Numbered from the stretch's first letter, positions 48,935 through 57,510 are shown. The stretch: 64,000 bases of DNA from Motiliproteus sp047633175 (GCA_047633175.1 JBLIEQ010000020.1:7417-71416), one strand, 5' to 3'. Numbers and translations are program-made. The notes: generated by a model not told the origin, from the sequence alone.

Positions 48935-49022
48935 GGTTGTAACTTTTGGTTGTAACTTTTGGTTTTAGCTTTTGGTTGTAACTTTTGGTTTTAGCTTTTG
49001 GTTGTAACTTTTGGTTTTAGCT
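48935..49022. repeat. 13-bp tandem repeat, nearly seven copies
   Basis: Alternating GGTTGTAACTTTT and GGTTTTAGCTTTT units fill most of the ubiD-flavin reductase spacer, ending 28 bp before the ubiD stop. Confidence 0.92.
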
Positions 49023-49050
49023 ACAGTATTAAGCCGGGCTTTAAGCAGCC

Positions 49051-50532
49051 TCAGGGCTTCTCGGGCAGCTCTATATCCAGACTGCTCCACAACGCATCAA
49101 CGCGCTGTTTAACCTCAGCCGTCATCGTAATAGGGGTACCCCACTCACGATCGGTCTCGCCCGGCAGCTTATTGGTGGCATCAAAGCCCATCTTCGAACC
49201 CAAACGGGGCACCGGAGAGGCGAAGTCGAGATAATCGATCGGCGTATTCTCTATAATTACCGTGTCTCTGGCCGGATCCATGCGCGTGGTCATCGCCCAG
49301 ATCACATCCTTCCAGTCCCGAGCGTTAATATCATCGTCGGTGACTATAACAAACTTGGTATACATAAACTGCCGCAGGAAAGACCAGACCCCCATCATCA
49401 CCCGCTTGGCATGGCCGGGGTACTGTTTCTTCATCGTGACCACCGCCAGACGATAGGAGCAGCCTTCGGGGGGCAGATAGAAATCGACAATCTCCGGAAA
49501 CTGTTTCTGAAGAATGGGGATAAAGACTTCGTTAAGCGCCAGCCCCAGGATTGCCGGCTCATCGGGTGGCCGACCGGTAAAGGTGCTGTGATAGATCGGC
49601 TTGTTACGGTGGGTCAGGCACTCCACGGTAAACACCGGAAAGCTTTCGACCTCATTATAATAACCGGTGTGATCGCCAAAGGGGCCCTCCTGGGCCACCT
49701 CGCCCGGCTCGATATAGCCTTCGAGCACGATCTCGGCGGACGCAGGCACCTGCAGATCGTTGGTCAAACACTTGACCAACTCCGTCTTCTCGCCCCGCAA
49801 CAGGCCCGCAAAGGCATATTCAGAGAGCGAATCAGGCACCGGGGTGACCGCCGCAAGAATCGTCGCAGGATCCGCACCCAGCGCCACCGAAATCGGGAAA
49901 CGTTCGCCCGGATGAGCCACCTGCCACTCTTTAAAATCCAGGGCCCCGCCGCGATGCGACAACCAGCGCATAATCAGCTTATTGCGGCTCAACAACTGCT
50001 GCCGATAGATGCCTAGATTCTGCCGCTCTTGCGTCGGTCCCTTGGTAATCACCAGCGGCCAGGTCACTAGAGGCGCGGCATCTCCCGGCCAGCAGGTCTG
50101 GATCGGCAACTGGGTCAGATCGACATCCGTGCCGTGAAAGACATGGGTCTGGCAGGGGGCCTGCTTGACCAGCTTCGGTGCCATATTCATCACCTGCCTG
50201 AAGATCGGCAGCTTCTCCCAGGCATCCTTCATTCCCTTGGGCGGCTCGGGCTCCTTGAGAAAGGCCAATAGCTTACCCACCTCGCGCAGCTGCGATACCT
50301 CCTCCTGGCCCATCCCCAACGCTACCCGCTTGGGGGTACCGAACAGGTTAGCCAGCACCGGCATATCAGAGCCTTTGGGGTTCTCGAACAGCAGCGCCGG
50401 ACCTCCCCCCTGGAGGGTACGATCGCAGATCTCGGTCATCTCCAGATAGGGATCGACTTCGGCCGTGATCCGCTTGAGTTCACCCCTCGCCTCAAGAGCC
50501 TCGATAAAACCACGCAGGTCTTTGTATTTCAT
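49051..50532 (-). CDS. ubiD: 3-octaprenyl-4-hydroxybenzoate carboxy-lyase
   Basis: Prenyl-FMN-dependent decarboxylase of ubiquinone synthesis. 493 residues (E. coli 497). MKYKDLRGFIEALEARGELK at the N-terminus, EGPFGDHTGYYNEVESFPVF with family metal/flavin contacts, and VTDDDINARDWKDVIWAMTT near residue 400 are characteristic. It ends near the 13-bp repeats and precedes the flavin reductase on the same strand. Confidence 0.97.
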   Translation of the reverse strand: MKYKDLRGFIEALEARGELKRITAEVDPYLEMTEICDRTLQGGGPALLFENPKGSDMPVLANLFGTPKRVALGMGQEEVSQLREVGKLLAFLKEPEPPKGMKDAWEKLPIFRQVMNMAPKLVKQAPCQTHVFHGTDVDLTQLPIQTCWPGDAAPLVTWPLVITKGPTQERQNLGIYRQQLLSRNKLIMRWLSHRGGALDFKEWQVAHPGERFPISVALGADPATILAAVTPVPDSLSEYAFAGLLRGEKTELVKCLTNDLQVPASAEIVLEGYIEPGEVAQEGPFGDHTGYYNEVESFPVFTVECLTHRNKPIYHSTFTGRPPDEPAILGLALNEVFIPILQKQFPEIVDFYLPPEGCSYRLAVVTMKKQYPGHAKRVMMGVWSFLRQFMYTKFVIVTDDDINARDWKDVIWAMTTRMDPARDTVIIENTPIDYLDFASPVPRLGSKMGFDATNKLPGETDREWGTPITMTAEVKQRVDALWSSLDIELPEKP

Positions 50533-50617
50533 AGCAGTGCCGAAGATTGATTAGCGAAAAAGGGATGAATCGCGGTACCTGAATGCCCGCAGCTCAGAGG
50601 TACATAAGGGCAGAGAG

Positions 50618-50646
50618 ACAAAAGGGCAGATCCGGGATCTGCCCTT
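50618..50646 (-). terminator. Terminator between rho and ubiD
   Basis: AAGGGCAGATCC and GGATCTGCCCTT form a near-perfect inverted repeat with the minus-strand tail TTTTG. It would end the rho transcript before ubiD. Confidence 0.7.
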
Positions 50647-50693
50647 ACAAAAGCGACAACAGTGACAACCGCCGCTCTTGCTGCTGCTGCCTG

Positions 50694-50743
50694 CTTACTT
50701 ACCTACTTACCTACCTACCTACCTACTTACCTACCTACCTACT
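50694..50743. repeat. Tetranucleotide (CTAC/CTTA) tract at the rho 3' end
   Basis: About twelve tandem CTAC or CTTA units. On the minus strand the rho stop TAG is the first tetranucleotide, immediately after the MKRK codons. Confidence 0.9.
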
Positions 50744-51998
50744 TGCGCTTCATCGACATAAAGAACTCATCGTTAGTCTTAAAGTCTTTGAGCTTGTCGA
50801 TCACGAACTCGATCGCCGAGGTATCTTCCATAGAATCGAGCAACTTACGCAGAATCCACATCCGCTGCAGCTCGTCTTCGGTGGTCAACAGGTCTTCACG
50901 ACGCGTGCCCGAACGGCGAATATTCATCGCCGGATAGACGCGACGCTCGGCGGCCTTGCGGTCCAGGTGCAGCTCGGAGTTACCGGTACCCTTAAACTCT
51001 TCGAAGATCACCTCGTCCATCTTCGAGCCGGTATCGACCAGCGCCGTGGCGATGATGGTCAGGCTGCCGCCCTCTTCGATATTACGTGCGGCACCGAAGA
51101 AGCGCTTGGGACGTTCCAGCGCATGCGCATCGACACCACCGGTCAGCACCTTACCCGATGAGGGGATCACGGTGTTGTAGGCGCGCGCCAGACGGGTGAT
51201 GGAATCAAGCAGGATCACCACATCCTTTTTATGCTCGACCAGACGCTTGGCTTTTTCAAGCACCATCTCGGCCACCTGCACGTGACGCGCAGGCGGCTCG
51301 TCGAAGGTACTGGCAACGACCTCACCGCGGACGGTGCGCTGCATCTCAGTCACCTCTTCCGGGCGCTCGTCGATCAGCAGCACGATCATATGACATTCGG
51401 GATTGTTACGCGTGATCGAGTTGGCTACATTCTGCAGCATCAAGGTCTTACCGGCCTTGGGAGGCGATACGATCAATGCCCGCTGACCCTTACCCATAGG
51501 GCAGATCAGATCGATCACCCGCGCGGTAATATCTTCGGTACTGCCGTTACCCAGTTCCATCCGCAGACGCTCCTGAGCGAACAGCGGTGTCAGGTTTTCA
51601 AACAGTATTTTATTCTTGGCCTGCTCGGGACGGTCGAAGTTAATCTCGTCGACCTTAAGCATGGCAAAGTAACGTTCGCCGTCCTTGGGAGGGCGAATCT
51701 TACCCGAGATACTGTCACCCTTACGCAGGTTAAAGCGGCGGATCTGGCTGGGAGAGACGTAGATGTCATCAGGGCCGGCCAGATAGGAGCCTTCGGCTGA
51801 ACGCAGGAATCCAAAGCCATCCTGCAGAATCTCCAGCACACCATCACCGTAGATATCCTCACCGCTCTTAGCGTGTTTTTTGAGGATAGCGAAGATAACA
51901 TCCTGTTTTCTGGAACGTGCCAGGTTGTCAAGGCCCATCTCGGAAGCGATCGCGAGAAGGTCGGAAACTGATTTTAGTTTTAGTTCACTCAGATTCAT
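50739..51998 (-). CDS. rho: Transcription termination factor Rho
   Basis: Hexameric RNA-dependent ATPase that releases transcripts. 419 residues, the E. coli length. MNLSELKLKSVSDLLAIASE at the N-terminus, RNA-binding cold-shock domain around GFGFLRSAEGSYLAGPDDIY, Walker A VSPPKAGKTLMLQN and Walker B VVILLDSITRLARAYN. The stop codon opens a tetranucleotide tract. trxA lies upstream on the same strand, the usual trxA-rho order. Confidence 0.99.
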   Translation of the reverse strand: MNLSELKLKSVSDLLAIASEMGLDNLARSRKQDVIFAILKKHAKSGEDIYGDGVLEILQDGFGFLRSAEGSYLAGPDDIYVSPSQIRRFNLRKGDSISGKIRPPKDGERYFAMLKVDEINFDRPEQAKNKILFENLTPLFAQERLRMELGNGSTEDITARVIDLICPMGKGQRALIVSPPKAGKTLMLQNVANSITRNNPECHMIVLLIDERPEEVTEMQRTVRGEVVASTFDEPPARHVQVAEMVLEKAKRLVEHKKDVVILLDSITRLARAYNTVIPSSGKVLTGGVDAHALERPKRFFGAARNIEEGGSLTIIATALVDTGSKMDEVIFEEFKGTGNSELHLDRKAAERRVYPAMNIRRSGTRREDLLTTEDELQRMWILRKLLDSMEDTSAIEFVIDKLKDFKTNDEFFMSMKRK

Positions 51999-52188
51999 AA
52001 TTTATGATCGTTAGCAGGCACGCAGAGAGGTGCTGTGTTGGCGGGAAGGAGGGGATCGGTGTCAGGTGCTGAACCGCATTGAGCGGCATGGAACGGTATT
52101 GGATTAGCATTGTGGCCGTTAAAATCACCGATTGCAACATGGCGGCGACAATAGCAAGACTAATGGCGGCTTCTTTTCAAAAAACCTT

Positions 52189-52236
52189 CAAAAAAAGCTG
52201 CAAAAAGGGCTGCAAAAAGGGCTGCAAAAAAAAGTG
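52189..52236. repeat. 12-bp tandem repeat, four copies
   Basis: CAAAAAAAGCTG, CAAAAAGGGCTG twice, then CAAAAAAAAGTG, between rho and the trxA terminator. Confidence 0.85.
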
Positions 52237-52246
52237 GCGAACAACA

Positions 52247-52283
52247 GCGGCAAAAAACCAAACGGGCTTTGTTCAAGCCCGCT
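52247..52283 (-). terminator. Terminator of trxA
   Basis: On the minus strand GCGGGCTT and AAGCCCG pair around a short loop (52263-52282), followed by TTTGGTTTTTTG. It begins about 13 bp past the trxA stop. Confidence 0.75.
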
Positions 52284-52295
52284 TAATTATCTGGA

Positions 52296-52622
52296 TCAGA
52301 TATTGCTATCCAAAAACGCGATCAACTGCGATTTTGACAACGCACCGACCTTAGTCGCTTCCACACTGCCGCCTTTAAACAGCATCAGCGTCGGGATACC
52401 ACGAATACCAAACTTGGGTGGCGTATCACTGTTCTCATCGATATTGAGCTTACAGATCTTCAGGCGACCCGAGTAATCACTGGCCACCTCTTCCAGAATG
52501 GGGCCGATCATCTTGCAGGGTCCGCACCATTCGGCCCAATAATCGACGAGTACCGGGCCTTCGGCCTTAAGCACATCTTCTTCAAAACTGGCGTCTGTTA
52601 CATTCGTGATATTATCGCTCAT
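52296..52622 (-). CDS. trxA: Thioredoxin
   Basis: General protein disulfide reductase. 108 residues with the start at ATG 52622, GGAGGA upstream. The active site WCGPCK is in DYWAEWCGPCKMIGPILEE, and the cis-proline is in IRGIPTLMLFKGG. The 24 open codons further upstream lack homology. Confidence 0.98.
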   Translation of the reverse strand: MSDNITNVTDASFEEDVLKAEGPVLVDYWAEWCGPCKMIGPILEEVASDYSGRLKICKLNIDENSDTPPKFGIRGIPTLMLFKGGSVEATKVGALSKSQLIAFLDSNI

Positions 52623-52779
52623 AAATCCTCCGTAGAACCAACCGCAAATAATAGCCTGATGCGCGGTTAGATGAAAGCCTGCACTGGATCGCAAGGACAG
52701 CGCCTATTAGCGGCTGCCTGGTCACAGTGGCGCATTGAAAAGCATTTATGGGGCCAGACAATCAGGTTTCAACCCCGCA

Positions 52780-53691
52780 TCAATGTAGCTGGTCCGATCC
52801 TGAACCGGTAGCGCCATGGCGCATCTGCCCGACTTCAACCGCATCGATCTGATACTGGCGTTTACAAAACTGGCAATCCATCTCTATCGTCCCCTGCTCG
52901 TCCAGCATCTCATCGAGCTCCGCATCGGCCAGGGTCCGCAATGCCTTAAGACAGCGCTCTTTAGAGCACTCACACTTAAAGACCAGCTCGCCAGAGGTAT
53001 ACAGATTGACCTCCTCCTCATGAAACAGCCGGTACACCAGGGTTTCATTATCGAGTTCAAGCAACTCCTGACTGCTTAGCGTCGCGCCCAGGTGAGAGAT
53101 ACGGTTCCAATTCTCTTCAAAACTCTGCTCCTGTTCATTGGACGGCAACGCCTGCAGCAACATGCCGGCCGCACGCTGGCCATCGGCACAGAGCATAATC
53201 CGCGTCGCCAACTGCTCTGAATGCGCAAAATACTGCTCTAAACAGCGGGCCAGATCCGGTTGATCCAGCGGCACGATGCCCTGGTATCGCTTGCCCTGAT
53301 CCGGCTCTATCGTGATAACCAACTGCCCCTGGCCGATTAGTTCAGCTAGCGTACTACCCTCTTGCTCAGCCTCTTGTTCACCCTCTTGAGCCCCCTCCAG
53401 CTCGCCATCCATTCGAGCGATGCCCCGCAGATGATTCTGGTGAGTGCATTCGCTCATCAACATCGACAGCGCCCCATCGCCGCGCGCCTGCAGACTCAGG
53501 CGGCCCTCAAACTTCAGCGTGGCGCTCAACAGCGCAACGGCCGCCAGCATCTCGCCCAACAGGCGCTGCACCGGGGCCGGGTAATCATGCCTCTCGAGGG
53601 TCTGCTGATAACTCTTATCCAGACCGACCAGGACACCACGCACATCGGCGTCATCAAACATAAAGCGCTGCAACTGATCTGTGCTACTCAT
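52780..53691 (-). CDS. hslO: 33-kDa redox-regulated chaperone (Hsp33)
   Basis: Holdase activated by oxidation and zinc release. 303 residues with the start at ATG 53691 (MSSTDQLQRFMFDDADVRGV). The C-terminal redox switch has CECSKERC and CQFC, giving the four zinc cysteines. Residues ~107-122 carry an acidic insert (EGAQEGEQEAEQEGS) written by 12-bp repeats, absent from the E. coli protein. The upstream 61 open codons overlap hslR and are not part of it. Follows hslR. Confidence 0.95.
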   Translation of the reverse strand: MSSTDQLQRFMFDDADVRGVLVGLDKSYQQTLERHDYPAPVQRLLGEMLAAVALLSATLKFEGRLSLQARGDGALSMLMSECTHQNHLRGIARMDGELEGAQEGEQEAEQEGSTLAELIGQGQLVITIEPDQGKRYQGIVPLDQPDLARCLEQYFAHSEQLATRIMLCADGQRAAGMLLQALPSNEQEQSFEENWNRISHLGATLSSQELLELDNETLVYRLFHEEEVNLYTSGELVFKCECSKERCLKALRTLADAELDEMLDEQGTIEMDCQFCKRQYQIDAVEVGQMRHGATGSGSDQLH

Positions 53692-53788
53692 AATTGGCGG
53701 TATCTCAACGGTGGGCGATATGTAATAAAAAATAAAAAATAAAAATCTAAATAGCTCAGGCACTCGAGTGCAGCCTGCCCTGCGGCGA

Positions 53789-54193
53789 TTATTCCTGCTG
53801 GCGCTGGATAAAGCTGTGGATCTGACGCCGGTCTTTCTTGGTCGGCCGCTGGCTATCGGCAGGCTGCCCGGCACGCGTCATTTTTCGCTGCTCGGCGGTC
53901 TCCGCACGCAGCGCCAGACTCGCAGCGGTTTCAGCATAGAGCAGCAGCGCCTCGGGCGCGCCACGACGCTGATCTGACAACGCCAGCACCTCGACCGTTT
54001 TCTCATCCGCCCCCTGCCGAATCTGCAACAGAGTGCCGACCTCCAGGATCTTGCTAACCTTTGCCTTAATCCCGTTACACTGAACCTTGCCACCCTCTAT
54101 CGCTTGCTTAGAAAGGGCGCGCGTCTTAAAGAAACGGGCAGCCCACAGCCACTTATCGAGACGGATTCTGGGTTGCGGATTACTCGGGGTCAT
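53789..54193 (-). CDS. hslR: Ribosome-associated heat shock protein Hsp15
   Basis: 134 residues. An S4 RNA-binding domain fills the N-terminal half (IRLDKWLWAARFFKTRALSK, QAIEGGKVQCNG), followed by a basic tail. Hsp15 binds 50S subunits carrying a stalled nascent chain and helps recycling. Overlaps the HAD nucleotidase gene by 4 bp and precedes hslO, giving the yrfG-hslR-hslO order of E. coli. Confidence 0.94.
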   Translation of the reverse strand: MTPSNPQPRIRLDKWLWAARFFKTRALSKQAIEGGKVQCNGIKAKVSKILEVGTLLQIRQGADEKTVEVLALSDQRRGAPEALLLYAETAASLALRAETAEQRKMTRAGQPADSQRPTKKDRRQIHSFIQRQQE

Positions 54194-54843
54194 CTGGGCT
54201 TTATCTCATCAAAATGCTGTATGGCGTCGAATTCATCGATGGTCCGCAGCGGCTTCTGACTGTCGGGTTGGATGATCGATAACAACTGAGCAATACCGTA
54301 TTCACGCGCCGAACGCAGCACCGCCAGACTATCGTCTATCAGCAGGGTGCGGGCCGGATCAAAGGGTTCCTGCTGCTGCAGCAACGTCCAGAACGCCACA
54401 TCCTCCTTAGGCAGGCCAAAATCATGGGTACAGAGGATACGATCGACATAACGGTCCAACCCGGTATGCTGCAATTTTAGCTGCAGACTCTTCTGGTGGG
54501 CATTAGTGACGATCACCGCTCGCAACCCTTGCTTCCGCAAGGCCTGCAGAAAGTCCTGCACGTGCGGCCGAAAACCCACTTTATGGACGATCTCGGCCTT
54601 TAAGGCAGCGATATCTACGCCCAACTGCTCGGACCAGTAATCGACGCAATACCAATTCAGCGTGCCTTGCTCGCGTGTGATACGCTCGGTCAACTGTTTT
54701 TTAGCCAGCAGCGGTTCCAGGCCATGCACCTGCGCATAGCGGGCCGGCAGATGCTCGAGCCAGAAGTAGGTATCAAAATGCAGATCCAACAGGGTGCCGT
54801 CCATATCCAGCAGCACCGTATCCAGGGTATTCCAGTCCAACAT
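54190..54843 (-). CDS. yrfG: HAD family nucleotidase (YrfG, GMP/IMP nucleotidase type)
   Basis: 217 residues with the start at ATG 54843 (MLDWNTLDTVLLDMDGTLLD), preferred over 54855 because GAGAG precedes it. HAD motif I DMDGTLLDLHFD, motif II VIVTNAHQKSL, motif III lysine near HDFGLPKEDVAFW and motif IV LLIDDSLAVLRSA are all visible. The E. coli homologue dephosphorylates purine nucleotides; substrate specificity here is inferred from the operon position. Confidence 0.88.
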   Translation of the reverse strand: MLDWNTLDTVLLDMDGTLLDLHFDTYFWLEHLPARYAQVHGLEPLLAKKQLTERITREQGTLNWYCVDYWSEQLGVDIAALKAEIVHKVGFRPHVQDFLQALRKQGLRAVIVTNAHQKSLQLKLQHTGLDRYVDRILCTHDFGLPKEDVAFWTLLQQQEPFDPARTLLIDDSLAVLRSAREYGIAQLLSIIQPDSQKPLRTIDEFDAIQHFDEIKPR

Positions 54844-54956
54844 AAGCACTCTCATTGCGGCGAACAGCTAATAGTGGCGTGCAATGGCAGTATGCCGCCA
54901 TCCCCGCAAAATTTATACCCGGAGATGGCCATCACCAGCGCAACAGGGAGGAACCT

Positions 54957-55787
54957 ATGAACAGTACGTCTTTACTGCCGCACTTGATGCTGATCGCGCG
55001 CGAAGCGGGTGATGTGATTCTTAATATCTACAACCGCGCCGAACCGTTACAGATAGATCAAAAATCCGATAACAGCCCGGTCACCGAGGCCGACCTGGCG
55101 GCGCACCAGTTAATCTGCGCCAGTTTGGCACGATTAACGCCCGAGATCCCGATACTCTCTGAAGAGTCTCCCGATGAAGAAATCCAAGACCGACTGCAGT
55201 GGCCGCGTTACTGGCTGGTGGATCCTCTCGACGGCACCAAGGAGTTTATCAAGCGCAACGGCGAATTTACCGTCAATATCGCCCTGATCGAAAACCACCG
55301 TCCCACCCTGGGCGTCGTGTATGCGCCCGCGATACAAACCAGCTACGCAGGCTGTGTTCGTACTCAAAGTACCTTCAAGAGCCAGGGAAAACAACGCGCA
55401 GTTGCGTTCAAGACCCGCAGCCTGACCCCTTTTCGGCCCTTGTCACTGGTCGTCAGCCGCAGTCATAACGACCCACGGATCGATACCTATGTAGAACAGC
55501 TCCGCCAGCAGATGCCCGTCTCGGTAACGCCGCTGGGCAGCTCGCTCAAACTCTGCCTCATCGCCGAAGGCATGGCCGATCTGCACCTGCGTGTAGGCCC
55601 GACCAGCGAGTGGGATACCGCCGCCGCCCAGGCCGTACTCGAAGCAGCCGGCGGGCTGGTCTGTGATCTAAGCGGTAACCCCTTGGAGTACAACCGTAAA
55701 CAGAGCCTGATCAACCCGGACTTTATGGCGGCAGGCGACCCGACCACCGACTGGCAACGCTGCCTGAGCCCGGCTCATACCGGCTGA
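54957..55787 (+). CDS. cysQ: 3'(2'),5'-bisphosphate nucleotidase
   Basis: Removes 3'-phosphoadenosine phosphate formed in sulfate assimilation. 276 residues with the start at ATG 54957 and GGGAGGA upstream; 34 open codons upstream are not conserved. Inositol-phosphatase-fold metal motifs: VTEADLAAHQLI, ILSEESPDE, LVDPLDGTKEFIKRNGEFTV and EWDTAAAQAVLEAAGG. Divergent from the yrfG-hslR-hslO operon. The stop lies inside an 11-bp tandem repeat. Confidence 0.95.
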   Translation: MNSTSLLPHLMLIAREAGDVILNIYNRAEPLQIDQKSDNSPVTEADLAAHQLICASLARLTPEIPILSEESPDEEIQDRLQWPRYWLVDPLDGTKEFIKRNGEFTVNIALIENHRPTLGVVYAPAIQTSYAGCVRTQSTFKSQGKQRAVAFKTRSLTPFRPLSLVVSRSHNDPRIDTYVEQLRQQMPVSVTPLGSSLKLCLIAEGMADLHLRVGPTSEWDTAAAQAVLEAAGGLVCDLSGNPLEYNRKQSLINPDFMAAGDPTTDWQRCLSPAHTG

Positions 55788-55827
55788 GGCCCGACTGAGG
55801 CCCAACTGAGGCCCAACTGAGGCCCGC
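55784..55827. repeat. 11-bp tandem repeat, four copies
   Basis: CTGAGGCCCGA, CTGAGGCCCAA twice, CTGAGGCCCGC. The first TGA is the cysQ stop; the last copy reaches the stop of the convergent small gene. Confidence 0.92.
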
Positions 55828-56114
55828 TACTGACAGGCAAGTCCGGCCTGCTGCACGGTCTGCTCCACACTGTCTTGAAAGCGGGCACCCGCCACTCGGT
55901 TTTCCAGCACCGCGTTGATCTCGGCCTCACCCAAGCGCTCGTGGACATAATCGGTAAAGCAGCTGCAGCGCGCCTCGGTCGCTCCCGCGCCGGCAATACA
56001 GCCTTGATAAAACGGCTCCCACGTTTTGGCCTGGGAGAAAAAGTTCTGGGTCACGATAAAGCCCAGCAGCGCTGCTGCGGCCAGATAGAGGAAGATTTTA
56101 GGCATAATACTCAT
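55827..56114 (-). CDS. Hypothetical membrane-anchored protein with conserved-looking cysteines
   Basis: 95 residues. One N-terminal hydrophobic segment (IFLYLAAAALLGFIVTQNFF), then a periplasmic-size domain with cysteines in GCIAGAGATEARCSCFTDYV and a last Cys at residue 94, which could form disulfides. No family recognised. Overlap of hydrophobic start and Cys pattern argues for an exported or anchored protein. An alternative start is the second Met (MPKIF). It is convergent with cysQ and divergent from sodB. Confidence 0.65.
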   Translation of the reverse strand: MSIMPKIFLYLAAAALLGFIVTQNFFSQAKTWEPFYQGCIAGAGATEARCSCFTDYVHERLGEAEINAVLENRVAGARFQDSVEQTVQQAGLACQ

Positions 56115-56344
56115 TATTTCGTGTAGTTTAGGTTGTTGTTAGAAACGTTCTATTCTATGCAGTATGGGTGCTGATGTGGAAGCCACTTTAGTCGACTTTG
56201 GCAGTCTGCCGGCTCTATATCCGACTACAATGGTGTGAAATATATCACCCAGGCTGTTAGTATCACCGCCACCAAGCTCAATTTGGCATTTATAGACTGA
56301 ATCGAGCAATCCACTTTCAATATCACCGAGATAGGAATACTCAG

Positions 56345-56926
56345 ATGAGCTTCGAACTGCCCGCACTTCCCTATGCCAAAGATGCCCTGCAACCCCATAT
56401 TTCTGCAGAGACGCTCGATTACCACCATGGTAAGCATCACAACACCTACGTGGTAAAGCTTAACGGCCTGCTGCCCGGCTCTGACTTTGAAAACAAGACC
56501 CTGGAGCAGATCATCACCACCGCACCTGCCGGTGGCGTCTTCAATAACGCCGCCCAGATCTGGAACCACAGCTTCTACTGGAACAGCCTCAGCCCTACAG
56601 GCGGCGGCGAACCAACGGGCGCGGTCGCCGAGGCGATCAACGGCGCTTTCGGCTCTTTCGCCGAGTTTAAGGCCAAGTTTACCGACAGCGCGATCAACAA
56701 CTTCGGCTCCAGCTGGACCTGGCTGGTCAAGAACGCAGACGGCTCCCTGGCGATCGTCAACACCAGCAATGCCGGCTGCCCGCTAACCGCAGGGCAAACG
56801 CCTCTGCTCACCGTCGATCTTTGGGAGCATGCCTATTACATCGACTTCCGTAACGTACGCCCCGATTACATGAATGCCTTCTGGGCATTGGTAAACTGGG
56901 AATTCGTTGCTAAAAACCTAAGCTAA
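56345..56926 (+). CDS. sodB: Superoxide dismutase (Fe type)
   Basis: Dismutates superoxide in the cytoplasm. 193 residues, the Fe-SOD length. Metal ligands are in YHHGKHHNTYV, AQIWNHSFYW and LWEHAYYIDFRNVRPDYM; FNNAAQIWNHSF and GSSWTWLVKNADG are typical of the iron form. AGGAA precedes the ATG. The stop lies in a 12-14-bp tandem repeat, followed by a strong terminator. Confidence 0.97.
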   Translation: MSFELPALPYAKDALQPHISAETLDYHHGKHHNTYVVKLNGLLPGSDFENKTLEQIITTAPAGGVFNNAAQIWNHSFYWNSLSPTGGGEPTGAVAEAINGAFGSFAEFKAKFTDSAINNFGSSWTWLVKNADGSLAIVNTSNAGCPLTAGQTPLLTVDLWEHAYYIDFRNVRPDYMNAFWALVNWEFVAKNLS

Positions 56927-56982
56927 AAAGCCTAAGCTAAAGAACCTAGGTTAAAGCCTGGGTTAAAAACTTAGGTTAAAAG
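56917..56982. repeat. 12-14-bp tandem repeat, five copies
   Basis: Units CCTAAGCTAAAAAG, CCTAAGCTAAAGAA, CCTAGGTTAAAG, CCTGGGTTAAAAA, CTTAGGTTAAAAG run from the last sodB codons to the terminator. The first TAA is the sodB stop. Confidence 0.85.
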
Positions 56983-56993
56983 CTCGATCACAT

Positions 56994-57032
56994 AAAAAAC
57001 CCCGGCAATCATCTATTGCCGGGGTTTTTTTT
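56994..57032 (+). terminator. Terminator of sodB
   Basis: CCCCGGCAAT and ATTGCCGGGG form a perfect 10-bp stem with a 5-nt loop (57000-57024) followed by eight T. A near copy exists at 61161-61192. Confidence 0.93.
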
Positions 57033-57346
57033 GTGGGTAGAGAGCAGCCCGACGCTGGCCGCGCCTCGGCAGCCTTGCCGGACTTAAGTCAATTAATGGG
57101 GCCAAAACTTTCCACTTATGTGAAATGTAAGGCCTGACCCCAGGCTTCTGACCCCAGGCTTCTGACCCCGGGCTTCCTGACCCCGGGCTTCCCAGGGGTG
57201 TTTTTTTGTAGGCTAGGCTTCAGCCTGACGGTTTTTTTTGTGGGTAGAGAGTAGCCCGACGCTGGCCGCGCCTCGGCAGCCTTGTCGGACTGAATTCAAT
57301 TAATGGGGCCAAAACTTTCCACTTATGTGAAATGTAAGGCCTGACC
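57027..57346 (+). repeat. Two copies of a dispersed repeat ending in the GGCCTGACCC element
   Basis: Copy one (57027-57141) and copy two (57230-57346) both read TTTTTGTGGGTAGAGAG, AGCCCGACGCTGGCCGCGCC, TCGGCAGCCTTG, AATTAATGGGGCCAAAACTT and GTGAAATGTAAGGCCTGACC. Between them the tail TGACCCCAGGCTTC is reiterated several times (57134-57192). No gene is present in 56927-57380. Confidence 0.88.
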
Positions 57347-57380
57347 CTGGGCTGTGCTGTGCTGTGACCCTGGGCTGTGC

Positions 57381-57510
57381 TCCACCGGCTTTATGAGCAA
57401 GCCCGCCGGCTGCGACTGGCCCTGAACAGACGCAGCAGCGGGCGGTGGCCTATATCAAGCGCTGGCGATCCTGGGCCAGCGCAGGGTTGAGTACCACGGC
57501 GATGCGCTTA
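57381..57510 (+). pseudogene. Reverse transcriptase remnant, C-terminal ~43 codons
   Basis: Nearly identical to the 3' end of the longer remnant at 61353-62030: CACCGGCTTTATGAGCAAGC, GTGGCCTATATCAAGCGCTG and CAGGGTTGAGTACCACGGCG. A one-base difference shifts the frame within the CGACTGGCCCTGAAC region, so it is not coding. It begins directly after reiterated repeat sequence and overlaps the 3' end of the first adhesin gene on the opposite strand. Confidence 0.85.

Larger units (their letters stand above)
51999..52295. other. trxA-rho intergenic region
   Basis: 297 bp holding the trxA terminator and a 12-bp A-rich tandem repeat; the rest would contain the rho promoter and leader. Lys-rich open frames here are products of the repeat. 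E. coli rho is autoregulated by attenuation in its leader; I did not identify an equivalent. Confidence 0.5.

Noticed and set aside
50583..51161. Frames containing LTYLPTYLPTYLPTY or LLTYLLTYLPTYLPTY
   Set aside because: They are produced by the tetranucleotide tract after rho and then run antisense to rho.
52079..52476. Lys-rich frames (KKSCKKGCKKGCKKK) upstream of rho
   Set aside because: Products of the 12-bp A-rich repeat and the trxA terminator region, partly antisense to trxA.
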